Part shown: positions 34,464 through 44,360 of the stretch, one piece after another | How positions within the stretch are numbered: position 1 is the stretch's first letter | Layout: every line of letters begins with the position of its first letter | From: Litsea cubeba | Lineage: Eukaryota; Streptophyta; Magnoliopsida; Laurales; Lauraceae | Assembly (NCBI GenBank): GCA_012931725.1 | Contig: CM022955.1 | Coordinates: 15,331,423-15,395,422 of the forward strand | Direction: 5' to 3' | DNA length: 64,000 nt | The notes under the pieces: model-generated | The model's input: only the letters and a program-made list of their open reading frames with translations | Told to the model about the DNA's origin: nothing | Databases searched by the model: none | Program-made: the position numbers and the translations under genes

Positions 34464-36934
34464 TGAAGGTTTGACTAAACCTAGATCAACCTTCTATTTA
34501 AGCCTCAACACAGGCTAAGGTCATTTCTCAGATTATAATATGTATTTCAAACCCAATTAATTAATCTAATCAATTAACCTAAGTCCAAATAAGAATCAGT
34601 CACCACAAACGAGAAGAGACACAAGATTTATACCTGGAAAACCCTACTCGGGAAAAAACCACGGGTGGTAGAGACCACTGAAAGCAAAGTACTATAAAAC
34701 GAAGATTACAAGTGAACTCACAAGACCTTTGACGCAGTTGAAACTCAACCTAAAGGACTGTAAAGAACTTGCCGAGGACCTGCCGTTCACCTTCCACGTG
34801 CTATAGCTTGAAACCCACCTTGAATGCCCCTTCAAGGTGCTTGAGAGAATAAGGAAAAAAAATATTTCTTCAGCGCAGTCTCCCTTGCAAGATTAGCCCA
34901 CAAAACTCTCTTAGATGAATGCTCAAAGCTTGAGAGAATAAGATAGCTCCAGTCCTTATTTCAAGGGGTCATTAAATAGCCCAAGGTTCGTGCACAAGTC
35001 TCTTGGAACCATAACAGGACTCTCATAAGAAATTTCAAAGATTCAGCAAGCAGAGTTCCGAACAGACACAAAAACCCAGCTCGCTATAGCGAGAAAGGGG
35101 CTCGCTATGGCGAGACCCAGTTCTGTGTGCGCCAGAACTATAGCTCGCTATAGCGAGACTGTCTTCTGGACACAGTCTGGTGGCGCTCCGGAAGAACTCT
35201 TTAATCTCTTCAAAACCGTCTAGAAGTCTTCAAGCCTTGTATAGAGAGTCTAGAGGTTGTCTTCCACTGATAAAGGATTACTTCACAGTCCTTTTCTAAA
35301 AGAAATAGAAATTACAACTCAAGAAGGACTTGACTTTTGTTCGAACTAGAAGAATTAGCCAACTAAAATTCTAACAATCTCCCCCTTTGGCAATTCGTGA
35401 ACAAAACTCCTAAGACATAATGGATCTACTATCCCAGTATAAGAAGATAACCCAAGACAACTGAACACAAAAGAATCACTTCAGTTCTCAAGAAAACCTG
35501 CACGAAAGAACTTTGGAAAAGATCTTGCATAAAATCACAGAAATAACAGAATGATAATTAAGCAAGAGTAATAAATCTATCTAGCATCTACTCCCCCTTT
35601 TTGTTAGAGAATTGGCAAAGCAATATCAGTGCCTTCATCCACTGTTCTTAAGAGATCCCAAGCCTCTTTAGCAGTCGTACAAGTAGAGATTTTGCGAAAC
35701 TCCGAGTGAGTAATGCCATTATAAATAGCATTCATAGCCCTATCATTCCAATGGGTCTGGTTCTTTCCTTGGGTCTAGTCAGCTACTGGTTTGAGATTAC
35801 TTTTCCCTTCAACTACGACAGTTGATGATTTATAACCATTCACAACTGTTTGCCAAACATCATGATCAAGAGAACGTATAAACGCAGTCATCCTTACCTT
35901 CCAGTAAGCATAATTGCTACTACCTTCAAGCAAAGGTGGGTTGGTGGTAGATGTGCCTTCCCCATTGAATTCCATAGATCAAATATGAGATGATCGCACT
36001 TTAGAGTTGTGCAACTGCTCTGATACCACGTGAATGTTTGACTAAACCTAGGTCAACCTTCTATTTAAGCCTTAACATAGGCTAAGGTCCTTTCTCAGAT
36101 TATAATATGTATTTCAAACCCAATTAATTAATCTAATCAATTAACCTAAGTCCAAATAAGAATCAGTCACCACAAACGAGAAGAGACACAAGATTTATAC
36201 CTGGAAAACCCTACTCGGGAAAAAACCACGGGTGGTAGAGACCACTGAAAGCAAAGTACTATAAAACGAAGATTACAAGTGAACTCACAAGACCTTTGAC
36301 GCAGTTGAAACTCAACCTAAAGGACCGTGAAGAACTTGCCGAGGACCCGCTGTTCACCTTCCACGTGCTAGCTTGAAACTCACCTTGAATGCCCCTTCAA
36401 GGTGCTTGAGAGAATAAGGAAAAATAATATTTCTTCAGCGCAATCTCCCTTGCAAGATTAGCTCACAAAAACTCTCTTAGATGAATGCTTAAAGCTTGAG
36501 AGAATAAGATATCTGCAGTCCTTATTTCAAGGGGTTATTAAATAGCCCAAGGTTCGTGCACAAGTCTCTTGGAACCATAACAAGACTCTCAGAAGAAGTT
36601 TCAAAGATTCGACAAATAGAGTTATGAACGGACACAAAAACCTAGCTCGCTATAGCGAGAAAGATAGCGAGCCCCAGTTCTGTGTGCGCCAGAACTATAG
36701 CTCGCTATATCGAGACTGTCTTCTAGACACAGTCTGGTGGCGCTCCGGAATAACTCTTTAATCTCTTCAAAACCGTCTAGAAGTCTTCAAGCCTTGTATA
36801 GAGAGTCAAGAAGTTGTCTTCCACTGATAAAGTGTTACTTCACAATCCTGTTCTAAAAGAAATAGAAATTACAACTCAAGAAGGACTTGAGTTTTGTTCG
36901 AACTAAGAAGAATTAGCCAATTAAAATTCTAACA
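34464..36934 (-). mobile_element. Copia-derived deletion element E1 (2471 bp)
   Basis: LTRs 34464-35376 and 36031-36934 (TGAAKGTTTGAC...TTCTAACA). TSD AACTC at 34459-34463 and 36935-36939. On the minus strand the primer-binding site (CGTGGTATCAGAGCAGTTGC) lies at 36011-36030, and the purine tract CAAAGGGGGAGAT abuts the 3' LTR at 35377. The interior is only 654 bp with a remnant of gag. Protease, integrase and RT are absent, so it depends on a full Copia relative. The purine tract and UBN2-type gag point to Copia. Confidence 0.93.
35604..35975 (-). pseudogene. Copia gag N-terminus (UBN2/DUF4219 type) in E1
   Basis: 124 codons from ATG at 35975 to a TAA at 35604. It holds the conserved NYAYWKVRMTAFI motif and then the helical gag segment (ISTCTTAKEAWDLL). 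An in-frame TAG replaces one codon after VAD (35775-35777), so only 66 residues can be made. The zinc knuckle and everything beyond are missing. The corresponding frame in E2 and E3 is open at this codon but has a one-base deletion shortly after. Confidence 0.85.
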
Positions 36935-37903
36935 AACTCATTTCTGTGTTCTTTGAAAAGATGCCAGTGAATACTTCAGTGGACTGGCTGAAATCGGCTT
37001 TCTCTTTTCATGGTAAAATCTTCATCATTAGTGTTCACTTCTAATGAATTAAAACCATTTTCTTTATACCTGTGAAACTAGTCTAATTCTCATGCATTAG
37101 ATTTGCTGCAGTTACAATAGCTAATGGTTTTTTTTTTTCCTTTTATTTTCTGTCATTACGCATATGTAAAATCTATACTCTTACCCTTCTTAGCGAATGC
37201 ATCTGTACCATTTTCTCCGAACACTGTACACCGCACCGTAAATTGGGTATTTTCTGTGTGAAACTGTGAGGTGTATCTATGAGCCTGGAAGTCATGGTCC
37301 CAATTTCCTATCATTGAAAGGTACTTGTCGGTAAGTGGCCTAACCATGTATTTCAGATTGGCAAGTACTATGATTACAAACCATGATCACGAGGTCTTTC
37401 TTATCTTAGATGCAATGAATCTTAATGGAAATTGGAAATACACAATCCGGTAGAGCTTTCGTCTTGTTCGCCTCAATTAAACTGCTTGACCTTTCTTAGT
37501 TGCAGGGGCCAGGGTTGCAATTTATTTTCACCGTGATTGGAAGGCAATATGTGCTGACTTTTTTATATTGTAGAGTGCTGATGTTGATTTGGTGCTCATC
37601 CTTTCAGGTTAATTGAGGATTTCTGCCAGGAATTGAAACACTACTGATCGACACAAGCAACAAAGCAAGGCAGAGATATTCAATGTTGAAAGTGCATATA
37701 AAACCAAAGCAACTTATGCTAGTATAACTCTTGCTGTTATTTTTATAATGAGTACAGTGGCTCTTAAAAACTGCTTAATGAAACTACTTTTATGTAAGAA
37801 TGTCTATGTTGCAAGTATTGTTTTCCTTTTCTGCAACAGTCTAGGGATCTGTTTGTGCTAGTGGCCCATTTTACTTACCGATCTCAAGACTGCTGATATG
37901 ATG
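36935..37903 (+). other. Host segment W1 with exon-like pieces, function unknown
   Basis: Sequence into which the Copia element inserted. Joining across E1, the + strand reads an open stretch ending LKSAFSFHG before GTAAAATC (about 34445-34463 plus 36940-37010). Near 37608-37645 a short frame follows an acceptor-like CCTTTCAG and ends IEDFCQELKHY-stop. On the - strand a 63-residue frame (37347-37156) is also well formed. An older diverged relative lies at 52030-52850. This could be a fossil gene, but I cannot name it or settle the strand. Confidence 0.35.
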
Positions 37904-38601
37904 GAGCCAAAAGCTCAAATTTAGGTTGACGATCTGATTGAGGGGACAGAGGAGCATCAACCATGTCCATATGAATTATGTTTTGCCATTTCAGTCTAAC
38001 GAGGAAAACCATTGGATGGGTTGCACTTGTTTGGTTGGCCTTACTAGTTCCATCTATGTCCTCTTTGGCATATTCATTTCTAAAAAAATGTTTTCCTCAC
38101 CACCACTGTCATAGGCCTGCATTGAACTTATCCAAACCATCTTATATGCCTCTAAATATGATAGGAAAAAACTGATGAAAATGCAAACATTTGGGCTACT
38201 ATATGGAAGAGGCGTCATAGTCTCCTAAGATACTTCTTGAAATGCAATTGAACTAGAAGGCCAGATTGCGGTTTGCAGGTGCCTCAGAATTTTTTGAAGC
38301 TTATATAGGATGCCACTTGAAACTGGGTTTTATTTAAACAGCTGTGAATAAAATATTTTTCTTTAATGTTCTAGCTGTTTAATGAAATGCGATGATCATT
38401 AACAGTTGATCACTTTTTATTTTATCATTTACTTTCATGTTCTTTGGTTGAATGACTAGTAACGCTTGATAATGCTATTTTTATTTGTAACTATACTAAT
38501 GTCGACAAGTTAATGCTATTCATGGTACTGTGATTAGAGAAATTAGTGGAATCTGCAACCAAATTATATAGACATAATATCTGCAATATGAGAGGCATAA
38601 A
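37904..38601 (+). other. Host segment Y1, no gene resolved
   Basis: Nearly identical to 53216-53914. In copy 2 its start completes a short open stretch (53131-53238) that ends GTYLDALEPKAQI-stop after an acceptor-like TTCTTCAG. Here the upstream part is deleted, so only the last residues remain. Confidence 0.4.
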
Positions 38602-40943
38602 TGTCGGGAAATGTCTTGTATTCCGATTTCGCCAGGGTTAGCCAGAACCATATTCAAGGTTGAGCGCAAGCAAGAGGGAGACTCCGAGGATGTCCTATGC
38701 CACCTCCCGGGGTACCAGTAACAATCCCCTTGGACTACTGATACCATAGTCCGGCTCCAGTGGGATCCTAGCTCTCTGTCCTGGGAATAGCAGTACGGTC
38801 CTAGCCCGCTCCCAGCTATTCAACGCCATGGATGCTGTCCTACGCCGACTACCCACCCTGACAACCGGAGTAACCGATTCGTCATTAAATCCCAAACTGC
38901 AGATGGCCATGATATGCAACAATAATAATAAAGTGGTTTTGACTCAAGGACAGACAAGACAAGTAAGTCTGGCTAGTTCCATTTACAAGACAAGATTCTA
39001 GGGATTATCTTCTCCAAAATAATATAAGTCAAGCAAGCCACGTGATAATCCACTTCCATTACTAGCCAGTCATGTTCATCAAACAAGACACGGGTTCCTA
39101 TGGTACACTCTAAGTCAAGTCCAAGTCCTAAATTCTATAAGAATTTATGTTTCATAATTGATTACGTGTTTTATGCCAAGAGAGTGTACAAGGAGATGTT
39201 ATCAACGGATACAAGTCACAAGTCAAGAAAGAATTACAATCCAATCCTAGGTAAGTGGTGTCATCCCTGTATCCTACGTATTCTAACGGAGTACATGTAG
39301 AAATTGGATCAATGATGCTTTTAGGATAATTCCTTGGTGTACAATCATGTTGAGCATCATTAAACTCAACTCCATGTGCATTCGGTTACACTACGTGTAA
39401 TACACGAATACTTAGACAACCCATCGAATTCACACCAAGCACGTGATTCGATTTCAATCCCATTTATGGTCATCTGATAGTAAGTTTATGGTTTCCAACC
39501 TCTAAGGCCCAAACCTAAGTTAAATAGTCTTATTTCCAATAAAACATGAGCTGGATCAATAATCCAAGTATGTACATCACTTCCCAACCTTCGATCGTGA
39601 TGAAACTAGAACCATTGGATTCTACGTCTCAAGGGAATTCCAACGGTATATTATACATGGAAATCCAACGGGCGGATTAAAAGTTACAGGTCTTCGAAGT
39701 TTCCAAATGCTGTCAGAAAATTACCCTCCGATCGATCGGACGTACTGTGCGATCGATCGGACCTGTACACCTCTCCATTAACACACGGTCCGATTGATCG
39801 GAGGTACAGTCCGATCGATCAGTCGTACTATGCTGTAACCCGAAAATGGGTTTTCTGCCCCTTTTTCTTCCAGCCAAACCATGGCAAACCTGTAGAAAAT
39901 GAGTCTCCTGCTCCCCAATCATCACAATCATCATCCTCATCCATTCTATCAAATCAACAACCTCCAAAGCTACCATTTTAACAATTAATACAAACCAAAT
40001 ATTTCCAAAAACCTAATCTATAATATAAATCCAAATCAAAACATAACCACATCTTGGAATTTGGGTATTCTAACAAGAATTCATTGCAATCAATAGAAAA
40101 CCATACACACATGTTTAAATATAAAATGCAAATCTACTTGCCTCGATGTCAGAAGATGAAGCAAATGGGGAAAACTCGAGGAGAAGCTTTCTACCGCAAG
40201 ATCTACAATCTAACCCAATCAAACACAACCTAAAACACCAAGTAGAAGAAAAGAGAGGAAAAGATCTATATCAAACCTAAATCTAACCAAAAGAAAAGAT
40301 GACAGAAAGATGAAGTTACTGGAAACCTTACCAGACTAAAAAAGATGAAGGTGAGGGAATGCTTACCAAACTTACACCGGAAGCAAGAGGGAAACGCGAG
40401 GATGACTTCTAGCGGATCGGATCTTCGAACGGGGTCTTCTAGGGCTGAGATCTGGCTTGAGAAAGGAAAAGGAAGAAAGGGGGAGGCTGCTGGGTTACTT
40501 CGTAGCAGAAAACGAAATGAGAAGTTAGGGCAACCCTCGTTTAAGAAGACAATAGAGAGGAAAAGACCGAATTGTCCTTTAAGTGGGTCCAGTGAAAGAA
40601 TTGACCACTTGAAAGGTTTCTGATCGCCGGATCGTGATGAATCAAGAGACAAAAGTCATCATTACGACGAGACCTTTCCAACGAACCCATAAATCACGGC
40701 ATTTGGAAAATTTCGGAAAAACACTCAATTTTCCCTAAATTGCAAACTACCCCCTGCTATGATCAAACGAACTCGGAATCAAACGAAACTTCGCAGATAC
40801 TATTCTAACGCTAAAAGAAACTCACTCATGATCTAAACCCACTTAAATATCTAAAATACAATTAATCAAAATAATAACAAATTAAACGGGTCAACGGGCC
40901 GGGTTTTGGGCCCAACTGACCCAGTAAGGTCACAGACCTTACA
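38602..40943 (-). repeat. Solo-LTR-like segment L1 (2342 bp), probably Ty3
   Basis: Ends TGTCGGGAAATG and GACCTTACA (TG...CA). On the minus strand it reads TGTAAGGTCTGTGACC at its 5' end and has a leader ending in GGCAAGTA near 40140, the style of the Ty3 LTR at 44301-47936. The flanking 5-mers differ (ATAAA left, GCCCT right), so this is not a simple solo LTR. It marks a recombination joint. Four ATCGATCGG-type palindromes lie at 39728-39825. Confidence 0.6.
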
Positions 40944-41317
40944 GCCCTGCTGCTGCTACTGTTGCGACGCTGCTGGTGCACAGGTATGTCTTCTGCTGCT
41001 CTGTAACTCACCTTTTTTTTTCCTTTTATCCTTTCTTCCACTGTCTCCCTTTTTTTTTCTTCTTCTGTTGTTTGTTCAAACTGTGATTAGTCATTGAAAA
41101 AAAAAAAGTATCAGCAGTGAAGAAAAAAGAGGAAGAAGTGTTTTTTATTTTTTTTTCGATTGGTGGGGTTTTGAAACCCCAGCCGATACGTGGCGGCGCT
41201 ACATGAATGTGGCGGCCGTATCGGCCGCTATGCATGTGTAGCGGCCGCTATGGGCCGCCACAGTTGCGAACGGCGATATTTTCCATAAAGCACCGCTACG
41301 CCCGGTTTTCGTCCTCT
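40944..41317. mobile_element. hAT element 4, truncated copy in duplication 2
   Basis: Matches 33665-34073. Its left two thirds are missing because of the duplication joint, and about 45 bases near the right end (the CGCTACGTATCGGCCGC part) are deleted. The right flank GTGAAGGG (41318-41325) is kept. Confidence 0.85.
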
Positions 41318-42748
41318 GTGAAGGGGGATGAAGGAGAAAAGAACTGTGGGTTTGGGAGGAAGCAACAAAGGGGTAGAGAGAACAGATTTTGTTCTGAGTA
41401 AGGGCACTTTTTTCATCTATATTTCTATTAAAAAAAACTACTGGGTTGGAAAAGCACCCCAGAGGACCCGTTTGAAAGAACTTTGGAAAACTTAAACTAT
41501 TTTGATATAAGCACCCCGGAAAACTTACACTATTTTGATATAACCATTTCTTGATATACCTTTTGAAAACTAGTCAAAACTTTAGTACCTTACGAAATTT
41601 CCCCAAAGAAAAACGATGTAGGAAAGGAATGTAGTGAGGAAGGAGGGAGAGTGGATCGCATTTTTGAGAACTAATTTTAATAACCCACTTACCTTGGGAG
41701 CAACTCTGACGGTTTGACTAAACCTAGATCAACCTTCTATTTAAGCCTCAACACAGGCTAAGGTCATTTCTCAGATTATAATATGTATTTCAAACCCAAT
41801 TAATTAATCTAATCAATTAACCTAAGTCCAAATAAGAATCAGTCACCACAAACGAGAAGAGACACAAGATTTATACCTGGAAAACCCTACTCGGGAAAAA
41901 ACCATGGGTGGTAGAGACCACTGAAAGCAAAGCACTATAAAACGAAGATTACAAGTGAACTCACAAGACCTTTGACGCAGTTGAAGCTCAACCTAAAGGA
42001 CCGTGAAGAGCTTGCCGAGGACCCGCTGTATAGAGAGTCCAGAGGTTGTCTTCCACTGATAAAGGATTACTTCACAGTCTTTTTCTAAAAGAAATAGAAA
42101 TTACAACTCAAGAAGGACTTGAGTTTTGTTCGAACTAGAAGAATTAGCCAACTAAAATTCTAACAATCTCCCCCATTGGCAATTCGTGAACAAAACTCGT
42201 AAGACATAATGGATCTACTATCCCAGTATAAAAAGATAACCCAAGACAACTGAACACAAAAGAATCACTTCAGTTCTGAAGAAAACCTGCACGAAAGAAC
42301 TTTGGAAAAGATCTTGCATAAAATCACAGAAATAACAGAATGATAATTAAGCAAGAGTAATAAATTTATCTAGCATCTACTCCCCCTTTTTGTTAGAGAA
42401 TTGGCAAAGCAATATCAGTGCTTTCATGCACTGTTCTTAAGAGATCCCAAGCCTCTTTCGCAGTCGTACAGGTAGAGATTTTGCGAAACTCCGAGTGAGT
42501 AATGCCATTATAAATAGCATTCATAGCCCTATCATTCCAATGGTCTGGTTCTTTCCTTGGGTCCTGTCAGCTACTGGTTTGAGATTACTTTTCCCTTCAA
42601 CTACCACAGTTGACGATTTATAACCATTCACAACTGTTTGCCAAACATCATGATCAAGAGAACGTATAAACGCAGTCATCCTTACCTTCCAGTAAGCATA
42701 ATTGCTACTACCATCAAGCAAAGGTGGGTTGGTGGTAGATGTGCCTTC

Positions 42749-42938
42749 TGTGAGACCCCACCCCTGGTGGGCCCTCAATGTGAATTTGAATACTATATAT
42801 TAGCTTAAGTATTTTAATTATATTAATTATGGGACTTAGTGAGGGTAGTTATGTTTTTTCCTAGGGTTAGTCTAGTAGTGTAATTAGTAGAGTCAATAGG
42901 GGGTCTTTTGTTATTTTTAGAGTTAGGGAGTTTGTTAG
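42749..42938 (+). repeat. 5' LTR stub of the Ty3 element
   Basis: Matches the first 190 bases of the 3' LTR almost perfectly (one clear change, TATGTTTTTT against TATGTATTTT). Similarity stops after AGTTTGTTAG. The next 25 bases repeat an earlier piece of the same stub. Confidence 0.93.
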
Positions 42939-42965
42939 AATTAGTGTAATTAGTAGAGTCAATAG

Positions 42966-44360
42966 GAGTTAAAGGACCAGATCTTAGCAGATGCACACCA
43001 CAGCAGATATTCGATTCACCCAGGCAGCACCAAAATGTACAGGAACCTGAGGAGCTACTACTGGTGGAACAACATGAAGAAAGAGATTGCAGGCTATGTG
43101 GCCAGATGTCTGACCTGTCAGCAGATCAAGGCCGAGCACCAGAAGCCACCAGGGCTACTTCATCAGCTCGAGATACCTCAGTGGAAGTGGGAGCATATTA
43201 CCATGGATTTTATTGCAGGACTTCCAGCTACCCGAAGACGCAGTGATGGCATTTGGGTGATCGTGGATAGACTGACTAAGTCAGCTCACTTCTTGCCAGT
43301 GTCGATGAGAGCAGGACTCGACGTCCTTGCTAAGCTGTACGTGGACAGGATCGTCTCTTTGCACGGAGTTCCAGCTTCGATTGTTTCAGACAGAGATCCA
43401 CGCTTCACTTCTCACTTTTGGGATAGTCTTCAGCGAGCTTTGGGTACCAAGTTGAGCTTCAGCACAGCCTACCACCCCCAGACAGACGGGCAGACAGAGC
43501 GCACCAACCAGACCTTGGAGGATATGTTACGAGCTTGTGTCCTAAACTACAAGGAGAACTGGGAGGATTCCTTGCCACTCTGTGAGTTTGCCTACAACAA
43601 CAGTTACCACTCGAGCATCAAGATGGCACCGTTCGAAGCGTTGTACGGCAGGAAGTGTAAGACCCCAATCTGTTGGGAGGAAGTTGGTGTCAGGAGTTTC
43701 CATGGACCATCTATCGTCGGCGACACCAGTGAGAAGATCCACCAGATAGTGGAGAACCTGAAGGTTAGCCGCAGTCGACAGAAGAGCTATGCAGACAACC
43801 GACGCAGACCCCTTGAGTTTCAGAAAGGAGACCGTGTATTCCTGAAGGTTTCCCCAGCTCGAGGCACCCTCAGATTCGGCGAGAAGGGCAAGTTAGCACG
43901 GAGATACGTCGGACCCTTTGAGATCAAGGCTAGGATCGGAGATGTCGCCTACAGACTTCAGTTGCCAGCAGAGCTATCAGGTGTGCACGACGTCTTCCAT
44001 GTCTCGATGTTGAGGAAGTATGTGGAGGACCCTACCCACATTCTGCACCACCAGCCACTCGACATCCAGCCCGACGCGTCCTACATCGCCAAACCAATCG
44101 CCGTCATCGACACCAAGGAGAAGGTGCTTCGGGACCGAACCATCCAGTTCGTGAAAGTTCAGTGGGAGCATCACACCCCAGCTGAGGCTACTTGGGAGCT
44201 ACGAGACCAAGTGGCGAGAGATTATCCACATCTTCTACCGCAGGTATGTCCCTACTTTGTTTTTACATTTGGGGACCAAATGTCTTTAAGGAGGGAGGAA
44301 TGTGAGACCCCACCCCTGGTGGGCCCTCAATGTGAATTTGAATACTATATATTAGCTTAA
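42966..44360 (+). pseudogene. Ty3 integrase plus chromodomain, 5'-truncated pol
   Basis: The open frame has no natural start because the upstream pol is deleted. The first ATG is 43035, but homology begins before it with the integrase HHCC zinc finger (HH near 42996, CLTC at codons 25-28 from that ATG). The catalytic triad is D58, D119, E155 (spacing D-35-E). The GPY/F-like C-terminal module (RRYVGPFEIKARIG) and a chromodomain (KVLRDRTIQFVKVQW...EATWE) follow. The frame runs through the purine tract and ends 60 bases into the 3' LTR. All integrase catalytic residues are kept, which suggests recent damage. Confidence 0.92.

Larger units (their letters stand above)
33665..40943. repeat. Segmental tandem duplication, copy 1
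   Basis: Order: 3' part of hAT element 4 (from 33665), about 380 bp of flank, Copia-derived element (34464-36934), host segment W (36935-37903), host segment Y (37904-38601), solo-LTR-like segment (38602-40943). Copy 2 begins at 40944 with the equivalent of 33665. This copy lacks the roughly 3.3 kb present between W and Y in copy 2. Confidence 0.88.

Noticed and set aside
37156..37347. Minus-strand 63-residue frame repeated in W1, W2 and W3 as a conserved small gene
   Set aside because: Repetition comes from the segmental duplication. W3 has frameshifts and the older relative at 52030 has stops, so there is no sign of protein-level constraint. Noted only as part of segment W.
38520..38922. 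Two 75-residue minus-strand frames, repeated at 53833-54235
   Set aside because: They lie in or across the end of the solo-LTR-like segment and are duplicated with it. No domain recognised.
40266..40652. 128-residue minus-strand frame, repeated at 55578-55964
   Set aside because: Falls in the leader-like part of the LTR segment. Low-complexity hydrophobic ends and no family.
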